64,000 nt of DNA from Temnothorax longispinosus (lineage: Eukaryota; Arthropoda; Insecta; Hymenoptera; Formicidae). The notes under the pieces were generated by a model. It did no database searches. It worked only from the letters and a program-made list of their open reading frames with translations, and was not told the origin of the DNA. Shown piece after piece: positions 1 through 12,801 of this stretch; the stretch's first letter is position 1; each line of letters opens with the position of its first letter. The position numbers were made by a program, and so were the translations under genes. Where the stretch lies: NCBI RefSeq assembly GCF_030848805.1, contig NC_092362.1, forward strand, positions 21,304,084 through 21,368,083, given 5' to 3'.

Positions 1-67
1 GTATTAATATAATAGAAAACGTAATAATATATATTATATATATTATTAACGTAATAATATATAATAT

Positions 68-118
<51 letters not shown>

Positions 119-3100
119 GTGTTTTTCGTTGTTAATACAATTTTTGTTTAATACGGTTAACTACCAACCTAAAAGAACGTTCTGTGATCTATTTTATTAA
201 TATACATACATAATATAAAATATATTCGAATAAAATAGATCATATCAGGGCGACTTTCCTCATTACTCTTTCTTTTCTTCGTATCGTGTAGATAGTTAAA
301 AGTTGGTAGAGGCGAATTGTTATTCTCGGCTCGCTTTGTAACGGGCAAGTTTGTCAAATTGCGTTAAAGTCTTTCATGTCGCGTTCGTGACTGGAAAAGT
401 CATTTGAAAATTTAATATTTTTCAATACTCTCTCGTGTAGTATGCGGATTATAATAAAAAAGTTGGCGACTTTCACGCGGTTCGTACATGCAACACGTTT
501 TGTCAGATGAAAGTGCGTCGACGCAAAATCGCCGGATTTTTTCCGAGCCGCTATCAGAAAACGATTTTCGAGCCCCGATTTACATAACATCCGTTCCAAG
601 GAGTATGCATAGTAAAGACCCTCAGGAAAAGTATCTAGCTGCAAGCTCGAAGAGATCGACGCGTCTGAAAGCGTGAGAGGGGGGCGAGGGCGAACGTGTC
701 GAAGGGGGGGGGGACGGGGAGCTGATGCACGCCACCACCGCATCCAGAAGGTTGGATATGATAGGTTATTGATGCGCGCATTACCGGGGGGTTGCATAGC
801 TCGGAGAGCTTCTCGGCGCGGGGTATATCAGGTGGGGTGTCAGGGAAACGGTGGGATATGGCAAGCCGAGGAGGATAAAGGAGAGGGGGCGCGGCATTGG
901 TCGCGGCTCTCCCGTTCGCGTCGAAGATCATCCCCTCTCGCTTCGTTGACGGAAAAGAGACCACCAAGAGAAACGCGGGGTGGTAGATGCATTACTGGTA
1001 TGATGAACGATCCGCAGGTGGCTTAAAGCAAAAGGAGGAGAAACCTCGCTCCTTTCCACGTCTACGGAGGAGCTGTTACGTCGACCTTTTCTATCCATCG
1101 AGATTCCGTATGTATCCACGCGAGTACATTATGTGCCGACGATCGTACTCACACGCTCCGATTCTGGCTAATTCGTACGGAGAGGAGGATGCTTTTACAA
1201 GTAGGGGTAATCGGTGCTGAGCGATGTACTCGCGCGGATAGCTGATGGGATAACTGAATGGGATGATCGAGCGATAGTAAATCGTCTTGCGAAGGTCGAT
1301 GTAGCAATTCCATTAGCTACGCGTGATATTTTAACGGCAATTCATTGTTCATAATGTTTATCGACACTCTACTGACGAAGGAGTGCAATGAATTATAAGT
1401 TTATATTCAGTCGTACATACACAGAGAAATGGAAGAGAAATGGATAACGATCATTTACGTAAAGTGGCTAAATAGATTCGCCATTTTTTGATATTTATGT
1501 AGCGAAGTGGAACGGCGGACCGCGTTATTTCTCTACACACATCGGGATGTAAAGGGTGATACATTAAATCGCATAAAAGCAGCAAACAGAGTGTACCGCT
1601 ATTGTGCCGCATGCAAGCCGATATACGGCAGGCAAAGACAAATCGCGGAGCATCTGAAGTATTAATGCGGAAAGCCGTATACAACGCGGGATGCAGTCGC
1701 GCATGATCGATTCCGTTTCGAATCCGTAGGTGAATACCGCAGACATCGTGCCACCGCAATAAATTCGCCTTTATCCGCTCATCGATCGTTTTACGGGTGC
1801 AATCTTGCCACCTTTATTCACGTCGATGCGTCACGTATAATATACGCACGGCTATCCCACGGGTTTGCGGGGCGTAAGACGGCAAAATACGTTATCGTGC
1901 ACACATTATGCCAAGTATCCAACAACTGCGAAACGTGGGGAAGGAAGGTGATTTAAGGAAAATTCCGGCGCGCATGTCGCGTCACCGGGGAAATGCTGCG
2001 AGCGGTATGCAGTTGATGCCCTCGAATGAGACCGTCTCTCACACTACGTTTCGACTCCATCTTCCTCGCGGGCGAGTCATCTTTCTTATTCGTGCTATCC
2101 TCTTCAACGAGGAACGTCTCCGCAATTAAGTCTGTGGCCGAATTCCTCGGAATGTAGTGTTCATTTCTCCAAGCATGTCTCCAGGATTTCTGTTGTGTGC
2201 AACACAGCGCGCGTGCTTTGAGGAGTTAAATTCACGTTAAAATAAACATTACTACAACTTTCCTGGGGAACGTCAGTTGCATCTCAGTACAAGATACACG
2301 TATCATGGGATATTTACATTGTGCGATATCGTATTACAAATTTATCACACTAGAACACCACAGGCGTGCGCGTGGTACACGCCATTTATTTCCTGTCACC
2401 GTATATTTTTCTATAGATTACAGCTTGAAACATGATTTTAAATTTATTTATTTATGTGTGTATGCATGTGCACGCGTTCACACACATACCGTACCAAAAT
2501 TAATAACATTTTTTATTCAAAAAATTTTTAATTTAAATAAAATTTTATAAATATAGAATTTCTGTATGAATATATTAATAATTACTAATCATAAAACATT
2601 ATATTTATATTGGAAATTGTAATTACGTATATTTATTATTAATACATTGTGTTAAATAAGAAGCGATTTTTCCAATTAACCGATTAATGGAAAATAACTT
2701 GGAGATATTTATTTTGATAATAAATTTAATTAAATATTAATTAAATGATATTTACTTGATTTTGACAAACATGAACCAGAATAACAACATGAGAATCATA
2801 ACATTCATGTTATTCATATGGTTAGTTATTCTCTCTATCACGCTTTTTTAAGACGTTTTACGATCTCTTACGGTCATATCTTAAACAATCTAGCGATTGT
2901 TGATCATGATAATCTACAAGGATGTATTTGTCACATTAGAGACGAACTCAAATTGGAATCGAATAATCCTCTCGGGACGAGTTTACGGGATGTGTTTCCT
3001 AACGCGTATGAACGCGTGTCATGTAGACAGGAGTGCACGCATGTTACACGCACGTTATATGTCGTGCGAGGAGATCGCGAGAGATGATGTGCGATTTGAT

Positions 3101-3533
3101 ATGAGCCGACGAGGCCAGTTGAAGTACAACTAGTCCCGATCGAATCCTTTCTCTGCCGGGGAGGAGGGATATATCTTTTAGCAATTCAACCCCCTTACCA
3201 GATAGCTAGCGTTGCGCATATCTGACGCATACGTTGCTCTGTGATACGCCGTTGTGTCGTTGATCCTAAGTACACGCGCGGTACATGTGCATCGTGTTAC
3301 AGGACCGAACATAATGGGATACCTGGATATCGTCCGCGAGGATTATACTCGATACACGCGAATATTAAGACGATCTCGATCACGTCCCGGAATAATTGAG
3401 TGGCTGCGCGCACGCACGGGGAAGGATTTGACGGATTTCCGCGTCGATTTCCGCAAGTCGCCATTATCTCTAGGAGATTACGTCCGCAATTGGTTATTAA
3501 TTCGCGTAAATAAATCGCACATGGTTGTTGAGA
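1..3533. other. Non-coding sequence, probably intron or flank of the slowmo gene
   Basis: No open frame here resembles a known protein, and none has convincing splice signals joined to conserved sequence. The left edge is AT-rich with a long TA microsatellite. A GC- and G-run-rich patch lies around 660-1000, including a run of about ten G at 704. Several frames of 60-147 codons overlap on both strands in this patch, as expected of GC-rich DNA with few stops. Because the slowmo exons downstream lack their 5' partners, this stretch is plausibly intron, but intergenic DNA cannot be excluded. Confidence 0.5.
72..115. repeat. (TA)n microsatellite
   Basis: An uninterrupted TA dinucleotide run of about 22 units lies within AT-rich sequence that also has shorter ATT/TAA motifs upstream. 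It is a simple-sequence repeat with no gene nearby. Confidence 0.95.
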
Positions 3534-4000
3534 TGGTCACGAATCTATCTCTTTTTATCTTACAAGGGACACGTTATAACTACTCGAAACCGATTTGATT
3601 CAAATATCTCCTTCAAATATGTTGTTAAAAGGAAATCTTGAGATTTAAGAGGTGAAATAACCTCTCAAAGGTAACGCTTATATTTGATTTTAAGTACTTA
3701 TCGTCGAAACGATAAATAAAAAAAAAATATTTTAGCTAAAACTTTGTTTTTTATGGTTCTTTATAACTTACCGTTTCAACGATAATTGCTTAGAATTAAA
3801 TGTAAGCGTTAATTACTTTTGAGGGATTGTTTCATTTCTTAAATCTTAAAACGGGCACATATAAAAAAATACGTGTCTCTTAGATTTTTGTGTTTAACAA
3901 TATAATTATGTTTAACAACATATTAACACAAGGAGAATCAAATCGATTCCGGATAGTTGTGACAGGTCCCTTGTTAGGGATAATTGAATTGGGGCACCGA
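3534..4000. repeat. Long imperfect inverted repeat (foldback/MITE-like)
   Basis: The left arm (about 3534-3716) is an imperfect reverse complement of the right arm (about 3766-4000), with a centre of about 50 bases. Matching landmarks are CTTACAAGGGAC at 3559 with GTCCCTTGTTAG ending at 3977, CGATTTGATT at 3591 with AATCAAATCG at 3936, and the GATTTAAG...AACGCTTA...CGATAA block of the left arm with its complement at 3771-3850. The arms have diverged and differ by indels, so this is an old insertion or foldback element. No transposase frame is present, and I could not define a target-site duplication. A 114-codon frame at 3254-3598 runs into the left arm and matches nothing I recognise. Confidence 0.75.
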
Positions 4001-7000
4001 GTTCAATGGATTTCCGTAACAATCGTCGATGTTTCTCCTGAAATTACTCATGCGACTTGCTATTATTTAATATACAATAATAACCGGTAGCACAAATTGG
4101 CGTTTGATGGTGTTAGTAAATAAATGAGCTTAGAATTTGTTTCTTTTTCTTTATGCAATTTTTTAAATAGTTATTATTTAGCTTCTTATGAAGTTATTGC
4201 ATGTTGTGGAGGAGCAAATCTTGTTAGGCTAAACTGATTGATATATCGAGCCAATTGCGTAAGAAATTCAATTAAGTGAAATTTGTAATTCTTCTACATT
4301 AATGCCTAAGTTGATACCTATAGACAAACATTATTGCAAAAGTTAAGTAAACGGTAAAAAAAATCGCGATATTATTAACTGTTTTATTATTGTAACTGAG
4401 TTTATCAAAGTCATCGTTTTCGCGGTTCGATTACGGTACAGTGCCGTGTGATGAAATCGCGATGATACACTGTTACGAGAACATCGAAAAAAAAACACAT
4501 TTTTTTTAGTGAGTTACACCGTACTAACGATAGTTACGAGCAAGATGTTTTACGCGCCGGTCCGCTTAAACTTCACGCTAATGAAAATACCGCGCTGTCC
4601 AGTTATCGCAAAATATTGCACTGCTATAAAATTGAATATTGTTAATTTTCAGCAATACGGGGTCTCTCTCGGTGCCTCGCGGGAATTCGCGGGTGTCATT
4701 GTTTCGTAGTGAATATTAGCGACGGCGTAAAAACAATGAAATATTTTCCCGTTGCTACCGGCCGGATATTATCAGATTATAGAACGAACAGGCGGACGCT
4801 GGAAGCCGACTGCGTGTAGCACATGTCCGCTTGCACAACGTTAATCGCGGATACGCGCGTGTTTAAACCCATTCATCCTTTTCTCGCACGGCTCGCGCAG
4901 ATGGGGCATCTTGAATCGCCACGCGGCTTAACATATCGTGCTTAACATACGAAGACAGTAATACCGGCAAACGTTAGTAATATTGTATCCTAAGCTCATT
5001 ACATGTAAGAAGCTGCTAATGTAATCAAATTATAATTGATCTAATCAGATATAATATTAGTTTGTCACGAATGTAGTGTGGATATAGTGCACCAGTATTC
5101 GTTGCATCAAAGTACAGACCGTCGTGATTGCAGTTCGCGTGTAAAAGTAAACAGTGCAACTGTTAGTGTCTAATAATACGGCGAAGACAAGTTGTATCCC
5201 AGCGTACATCAATTAGGTCCTGCGGAACAAAGACAAACGAGCCAGAAGCGGATTGTGGGAAAGGGTTGCGCATTTCGGCGGCCCGTCCGCGAGACGACAG
5301 CTCGTATTGGACAATGGGTTAAAGGGGATCAGCGACTGTACAAGACCGGCGAGCTCATTCCACGATGCAAAGTGTAGTTATCATTTTTCATTAAACCACC
5401 CACCCGCCCGTCCGCCGACTCCATATTTCAATCGATTTGAAAAGTGCTGGCGCTGCCCGCTTCGCATCCATATAAATACCCTCCGGATATGTGTACGTGA
5501 CCGCGAGAGGCGTGCGAGACACGTGGTGGCCTCCCCCGTGCGGCGCTATGGCGCGCGTTGAGCCGCGTGCAATTTGTTGTTTTTATGATTTAGAGGACCG
5601 CACGTACAATAATTCAGTCGCCCGGGCGCGTCTAGCGGCACCCTCTCTCGCCTGCTATCCTCTGTCGCCCCTTTTCGCCCCCGTCGCACTCGCCGCGTCG
5701 GTCGGAGGGTCCTCCATCAACCAAACCCGCGGGGAGTCCGCGAGCACGAGGCCGGGGATACATAGCCGATATGCACGTGTCCGTTATTAATTCTCGTCCT
5801 CGATGGCGAGCGGTCGAGCATCCCCTTCGCCACCATCGCGTTAACCCTTCTCCCTTCGTTCATCTCGTCCCGTCTCAGTGTTTTCGCGCTCGCGCACGGA
5901 AATTCGTGCGGCGATGAAGGCGGCGCGGGCGGAGGGATCGTTAGCGGGGAATACACACGAGTCGTTGCCGCTAAAATATCGTTCCGGTTTCCTTCGTGCT
6001 CGGCAACGTATTGCGATCCCTGCTTACACGCAGACGTGCTTGATTGATTTACTGAGTCTCTGTTTTTGCGGGATTCCCGGAAAGCTCGCTTCGCGACTGG
6101 CGGGGAACCGATGCGTATTAACCCTTCGGTGATGCGCGTTTAAATCATCTGGATTCGATGGGCCCCAATTTTCTTCCGAATCGCCAGGACGACACCGCGG
6201 GATTTTATAAGCGCGTCGCTTTGGAGTGATGGATGGCCGACCGCGTTTGTCTCGCGGATTTGTATGCATTTAATCATTTGCTCGGTTAATTTTATTTGGA
6301 GGTTTTAGAGCGATACTCTCGGTAAAATGTTACTGGAACGTTAGATGCAAAAAGCTCTTAATCGCATTAAAACGAGTCTTTCCTTGCGCAATTATAATAG
6401 AATCATCTTATTAGAAAATACAATAAGCGAATATAGTCTGTATTCGTTAGCTTGAGGGTGAGAGCAAGGTTGCTAGAAGTTTTCGGTTGTACGCGATCTA
6501 ATACCAATTTGTCAGCAACGCCGAAATCTGCTGAAATCGGCGATTACCGCGCGCAGGGGAAACGTCCGAACTGCATAGGGGGGGGGGGGTCGATCCGGGG
6601 TTTGTGTGTGCCGTCCAGCAGATTTAGGCTTCCGGCCGCGAAACCCTCTCGAAGCATCGGATGGGTGTTTGCGAATTGCGAGCACACCGAGGTCCGAACA
6701 ATGCAGTCTGTGCAGCCAAATCCGCAAAGTCCTCTCAATTATGCGGCGATGCTAATTACTCGCGAGTGCATGCTGAAGGAGAGCTTCCACTTCACCGCTC
6801 GGCTCTCCCTACTCTCTACAGTCTTCCATTCTCTGTTGCTAATACCAAAGGGTGAAACGGAATCATGAGTATTTGATCGGGAAGTAGAGGGGGACGCATG
6901 CTATGCCTACCAACGATCAGGGGGAACCTCTCTTTCGACGAGATTTTAATTAGGAAAGTTCAAGTCAACATTTCTACGCTTACCGCGAAAAAATGGATAT

Positions 7001-10000
7001 GTGCATTATGCATACATTAATGAATTTTTGTGATATAAAAGATTAGTTTATTCCTCTATATTACATATATTATTTTATATACATTATTAAAAATGACAAC
7101 AATATATTCTTGAATGCGTAAGATGTACAGAGTGGATATTGCAATGTATTTTAATACCATATATTTTTAAAGAGAAAATCGAATCTCTACTCATTTTACG
7201 ATTATTCCTGTTCTCGTTCCTGCATCGTTATATAATTCAGTTTATGAAAGAAAGGTATTGTGTATTACATACTGTATGAAGTGCTCACTTTGCTAGTGCT
7301 GCCGCAAATCGATACGATGCTTTCGAGGTAGTTATTCAGAAATTGTCCGAGATATCTCGTCTATCGGCTGATGCGTCATCGGGCGCGGCCGCGTTGCAAC
7401 GCCCGCCGGTAAATGGAAAGCAAACGAGGGGTTTTGGCACAGAGAGGCCGAGCGATTGGCAAACATCGGTTTCGACGCGCGACTGACGAGAAAAATTTTC
7501 AATTAGCCGATGCACCCGCGGCATCGCGTAACGTCGTTCGCGTCCGCCGCCAGCACGACAATGCACCACCGTTCTTCGCGGTCGCGCCGAAAAAAAGAGA
7601 CCGAAATTAATTACTTTCGGCGTCAACGACAGATTCGCAGCTGACGGGACGATCGATCGTTCGCTTGATACGATTAAATCCCGTTCATTCTACGCCCCCC
7701 TTTGTGCGGCAGCGTTATAACGCTTCTCTCTTCGCTCATGCACTCAGTTTACGGCCCTAAGGCGTTGATAGCACTCGACGATGAGAGAAACTGTGCCGTG
7801 TTTGTTGTTCGAAGAACGCTGCGCGAACTGTGAGTAAACTACGTCGAATATTCACCGCGGAAAAAGAATTTATATTACCATTGAGAAACACGGTTGTTTC
7901 GTGGAGGTTCGCCAGGAATTAAACGCGATTGTCGGATTTCACGTGCGCGGAGTAGCACGACCGTTATTAGCATCTGACACAGGAATTTTTACGAAAAATG
8001 ATAATCCTCGTAAAATAAAAAAAATATGCGATGAATCAGAATCGGTGAACAGAACATATTTGCAATGTATTTCAATCATCCGTTACTTTATTATCCGTTT
8101 ATATTTGTGAAAAAATCTCGCAGCTATAGCATGTAAATGCGCGCTTAAAGGCTTACAATTTTCAATCCGCTGCAAAAAACTATTTACATACGTCACTCGC
8201 TGGGACATTTCGAAAATCAAAAGCTAAAGCGATTTCTGTTTCGTGCAGTTAGTTACCATTCGGATGAAAGAGGCTGGATTGGAACGGGAGCCGAAGAAAA
8301 GAGAGAAGCGACTGCTCTTTGATATAATACCGGATTGTCGTAATTCTACCTGGTATTAAGCGAAGCGTTTTTCTCGCCGCGGTTAAAAAATTCGCTTCAA
8401 CAAGAGTGCGATTACATCCCGTCACAGACATGACAATGGAATCTCTCGTCTCGTCAATTACACCTCTTTCCATTTATCTTTTTCTCGCCGTTGAAACACT
8501 CATCCTTCTTTCGTGCACAAATCCTCTGTGCGGCGGTAAGCTATTGGATATTATCAGACAGTTTCCAAAAAGCAAGGCCGATACCTCCGCAGCTTTAGAT
8601 GCTGGAAGGAGCATTTCGAGTAACAGACGTATTGTTTTCGAGAGTAACAAGGGTATTGTTTTCGCGGGAGCGATGATTAATTATGTGACTTTCGAGGAAT
8701 ACAGTTTCATTTAAATTATTGAAATAATTATATTGAAATATAGCGAAATATTTAAATTGGATGGTTATTAGTGGAGAAATAATAGAACGTGCCCGCGAAT
8801 GTAATGTCCTTTTCGCGAGAGAAAATTAAGTACAAAGCACAATACTGGAACAACAATACTAGAGTATTTCGTATTGGCGAACTTGCGCCGTTGTGGCGCG
8901 GTGCAACGAGAGCTGCAATAATAGTATCTTATTTAGATAACCAGTTATGTACTTTAGTAACAGCTCTTCAATTGCTACGAGCCTCGCCTTTCTTCGTGTT
9001 CCATGACCTGTATTACGTGGCACACTCAAAGTATATTCGGAAACTCTTGAGAGGTACATTACTAAATAGCGAAATTTAATATCCTTTTCATTTTTCTGCG
9101 CTGGTTACTGCGCTGGTTACTTTTGCAGTCTTATCTTTGTGTATTTTAATGTTCCTCCGTGTAATCTTTCGTATCGCAAGATCGCAATAATATGGCAAGA
9201 TCGTTACGAATATTACGATACGCGATATGAAACTCAGGATTACACCGACATTCAGGATCGACTCCTGTCGTTGATATAATTCCGCGAATTTCACAGTGAT
9301 GTAGCACATGAACGGTGGCGAACACACGCAACGTCTATGCTATATATAGCGAACGGAAATTTCATTTCTCTCGGATTTAATCGACGTCTTTGTCCCTGAC
9401 TTGCCGAGCGTGAACCCCGTGAAACGCAGCAGCTCGCGGGCGTAATGTTAATTTTTCCTTTCTTCCTTCATGTCCGTGGGTCACGGCGCTTTGGAAACCG
9501 TCGTGCCGCGAAGCGAAGTTGGACGGCGGAGTCGACCGCGGTGTAACACAGTCGGCTTCACTGATTGCCAATATGGCGAAGTCCATAGAGTACAACACCG
9601 CGTCATTCTATATCTGGGGATAGTCGCGGACCCACAATGTGCCGCGGGCGTTAATTTCCTCGTGAAATGTATTGCGCCCGTGCGATTCAATTGTTCCACC
9701 CCACGGCGCGCTATGCCACGGATGGTGCTCGTCCGAAGCTCGTAATGACGTGCATCTCCGCCGACCCTGCTGTCCGCGTGTCGTGAGACCGCGCGCAGAG
9801 GTGAATGTTGAGGCCCTAAAGAATTTTAGAGCAACGTGTACTCATTTTGCTCTACGGAAAAATTATAATAATTTTTTTTTACGTATCTTAATTAAGGATT
9901 TTGACTACGTCAATTTAATGCATAACGTACATATTTATTTTCCCATGATAGGTAGAAGAGTGTTGATTCAAACTTTGTTAATTAAAACTACATCGAAGGA

Positions 10001-11662
10001 GAGATTATCTAAATTTTATTTGCGCAACTTGCTCGTGCATGTTTCACCTTCCGCGTGGCCGCGTCAAGATGTGACTTTATAGGGGCCGGATTGTCGTAGC
10101 GTGAAAAATGGTAAACAATCAACGCCGCGGCTGCGATTTTCGAATTGAATATCGCCTAAAGATACGCCAGCACTATAATAGATACGAGAGATCGAAACCG
10201 AGGTCGAATTTCTCCACCGCAAATTTACAGCGGTGAAAGCTATACGATACCAACAGCAAATACGTTTCAGCTAGTACAAATTCTATGACAGCGACACAGA
10301 TTAAACTTTAGGCCTCGGGCTAACTGGCTCGAGGCGCCCAGTTGCCGCGCTAGTTTCCAGCCCTCTCGCGCTACCACCCACCCTTCGCCATCGTTCGCGC
10401 AAGCAGCGCGCGCGGGTGATTGTTTCTCTCGCGCCAGGAAACAAATCCGCGCGCGATGACAACGCGACGCACGCAGCACTCTAACGGGCGCTTCGTCGTA
10501 CCGACACGGTATATACCGCGCTGGCAACAAAAGCACGCCGCACATTGCCCCGCAGAGTGCTGTTTGCCGCTTTCGCGTCGCATGTTTACGCACTAGCGCA
10601 CTGTAATGAATTTCAGATGGTCTTCCAACGCTACTCTCCGGTTTTGTTACACTCCACGCTCCTCCGCGTATTCGATTAGTCGCGGCATATACATTGGTTC
10701 CGCATAACTGCATGTTCGGTTTCTAACGCGTATTACGCGCTATGGCGTATTGTGAGATCGCACTCTGTATATCGCGATCATTTGGGGTTGCATTATCGGC
10801 GCGAGCCTTTCGTGAACTCGGTAGTATTCGCTGCAGCATGATATTGCGGAACGTTGCACGAATATTGCCTTCGAATCGCGCGGTATAAATACACACTCGA
10901 ATTTCCGATGTTCGTGCATATAAGCAAGATAACCATATAATATTTATAACAGAAAGAGGGCTATACATTTGAGAAAATTAAAAAATAATTTTATCGGCAC
11001 GGCCCTGTCAACTAAATTATGTATTATAATGAACATCGAAAAATCAATTTCGGCAATTCGCTTCAAATAAATGTCGCATACGGGTTATTTGAGAAGAGAG
11101 GTTTAATCATTCTAAAAATAGCCCAGAAATTCACGTCGAATAATGTAGCCGATGTAAAAGGGGGGAAAAATATAGCGTAATGGAAGACACGGAAGTGGAA
11201 GCGCTGAATACGCTTTTTTCTGCGTGACACTCATTTGCTTGTTTGGTGGCATTGATTATTCAAGGTTGTCTACGTTACTTTTCGTGGTAACATTCCATCT
11301 CGATAATTCCGACTACCCATCTACCCCGAGGGTTGCTAACCCCGCGAGTTGAACACAATGATCGATATGAGCGACCGAAATTCATGATACCGATATATGG
11401 CGGCGTGAATGTGGTAGGCAATGTATATCTCTTACAGAGTGACAGATTTAAAATAATGCAAGTCACGCGTCTTATTAAAGTAAGAAAATCTATACAGCTA
11501 TACTACCTCTCAATGATACACGTAATAATCCGATGCGAATCAGCTGTATGTTTCTTTAACAAATAAAAATGAGGGAATTCATATGTATTTACTTGACCAA
11601 TACGCGTAAGAATGTTTCATGGTATTCGCGTTAATCAGATCAATTATTCTTGATTTTTGCAG
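4001..11662. other. Non-coding sequence upstream of the slowmo exons, probably intronic
   Basis: No recognisable exon was found. I looked specifically for the conserved slowmo amino terminus (a Met-Lys-Ile-Trp start followed by a HPWE-like motif) and did not see it on the plus strand. CpG-rich patches occur near 5400-6150, 7330-7620 and 10270-10710. Each carries overlapping frames on both strands, the longest being 148 codons on the minus strand at 10267-10713, with no recognisable domain. There is a run of 12 G at 6578-6589 and a 13-base direct repeat near 9100-9122. If slowmo spans this region, its intron exceeds 11 kb. Confidence 0.5.
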
Positions 11663-11836
11663 TTAACCTTCGGTAACTATATCGCTGTAGACGAAGCTGT
11701 CAGATATACGCCCCATCCAGATGATCCCACCAAGACATTACTCACGCAGGAAGCGGTGGTCACTGTACGGGGAGTACCACTGACCAACTATATGGAGGAC
11801 CTCTTAGCTTCAAAAATCTCCTTCAATGCGTGCAAA
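11663..11836 (+). CDS. slmo: slowmo/PRELID3 homolog, internal coding exon of the PRELI/MSF1 domain
   Basis: This exon encodes 58 residues of the C-terminal half of a PRELI/MSF1 domain. Family hallmarks are the YIAVDEAVRYTPHP strand, PHPDDPTKTLLTQEA and GVPLTNYMEDLLAS, which match the slowmo/PRELID3 branch rather than PRELID1. Known family members work in the mitochondrial intermembrane space, where they bind a TRIAP1-type partner and shuttle phospholipid, phosphatidylserine for PRELID3B. Fly slowmo is needed for normal larval locomotion. The exon has a pyrimidine-rich acceptor ending in TTTTTGCAG and a GTAAGT donor. It begins and ends in phase 0, which agrees with the fly alignment, where Leu-Thr-Phe follows the preceding exon. 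The amino-terminal half of the domain is missing from the window. Confidence 0.92.
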
Positions 11837-12218
11837 GTAAGTGATCTCCTCTTGTTTAGATATCTCGCTTATTACATACATATGCGCAATCTTTTAAAAA
11901 TTTGACAAAATCGAATGTTGTTATATAAATTATTTTTATACAATTCCGACCACACGAATTCCGACGTGTCTTATGTTCAAGAAACGAAACGTTTTTTACG
12001 ATCGAATAAAAAAGCCCGGAAGATGCACAAACTCTCTCTTGAGAGATGCAAATTTCTGTCCTGCTATTGTCACTTTTTTCAATTCAGAATAGTATCGAAG
12101 ATTTGTCATAAAAAATGTTTCATAAGACGGTGATGCATTTGCACGTTTTATAAAAGTTTACGAACGACATCGACTGCAATAACATTTTCGCGAACGTAAT
12201 CTTTTTTTTCCGTTTAAG
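11837..12218 (+). other. slmo: slowmo last intron (382 bp)
   Basis: It is bounded by a GTAAGT donor and a pyrimidine-tract acceptor ending in CGTTTAAG. The sequence is AT-rich. The frame from the upstream exon reads on for a few codons to a stop at about 11905, and translation of an open frame across this junction should not be taken as coding. No conserved element was recognised. Confidence 0.85.
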
Positions 12219-12281
12219 GGCCGACAAGGGTTGCAATGGGTGATCAACAAGCTCGAATCCGAGATGAAGGAGTTTGCCTGA
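12219..12281 (+). CDS. slmo: slowmo/PRELID3 homolog, final coding exon
   Basis: Twenty codons beginning GRQGLQWVINKLESEM, followed by TGA at 12279-12281, encode the amphipathic C-terminal helix of the PRELI domain. The Lys-Gly-Arg junction produced by splicing phase 0 to phase 0 is conserved in the family, which strongly supports the join to 11836. The protein ends right after this helix. Human PRELID3B and fly slowmo carry about 20-40 further residues, so this version is short at its C terminus. An alternative last exon could supply a longer tail but none was recognised downstream. Confidence 0.9.
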   Translation, partial: GRQGLQWVINKLESEMKEFA

Positions 12282-12801
12282 AAGGCCCGGCCGCCGTCGC
12301 GAAACTTCTAAACTGCCGCTATCAGCACAACACGAGCGCCGGCGTCGATAGGGAGCGGCAACTTCTAGATCGAACGATTACGCGGATCAGAAGAACATTA
12401 ACGTCCCGGGCTTCGTCAGAAACGAGCAGATGATTCGCCGCGGGCCATGTAGATCGCCTAATTGAATTTTGCGAAACTTGTTACTAACCGGTTTGCAGGA
12501 ACGAAAACGTTCCCTTTGAAGGGCGATTGCCTCCGCAACCGTACACTTGGGTCCAGACCTGCAAGGATCTGTCGAACGGACGGGCGAGACTGATATAGAA
12601 ATATGAAAATATGTAGGTTTAATTTAAAACGAAGAAGTACAACGGTTGACACAGCGATTGGATGGCAATAATTCCTAATGCTTCAACCCGTACTCACATA
12701 TGTTTGTCGACACAGTGCCGACTCGCGATGTGAGTATGTATCATGAACTTCACTTAGCCAATTTAAATACGTGGGCTTTCACCACAGTTTAGAGAATTAA
12801 A
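12282..12801 (+). other. slmo: Putative slowmo 3' UTR
   Basis: This is non-coding sequence after the slowmo stop. No canonical AATAAA was seen close by; an ATTAAA variant at 12796-12801, followed by an A-rich stretch, is the best nearby poly(A)-signal candidate. The transcript end is therefore uncertain and the boundary given is only that candidate site. Confidence 0.35.

Noticed and set aside
354..797. 147-codon minus-strand open frame
   Set aside because: It overlaps frames on both strands across G-runs and low-complexity sequence, with a Pro/Arg-rich artefactual composition and no recognised domain.
10267..10713. 148-codon minus-strand open frame
   Set aside because: It lies in a CpG-rich patch with low stop density and has an overlapping second minus-strand frame. 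The composition is rich in Arg, Ala and Cys without any domain or splice support.
11915..12133. 72-codon frame in the slowmo intron
   Set aside because: It lies entirely inside the intron bounded by consensus splice sites, and its Lys/Phe/Cys-rich product matches nothing recognised.
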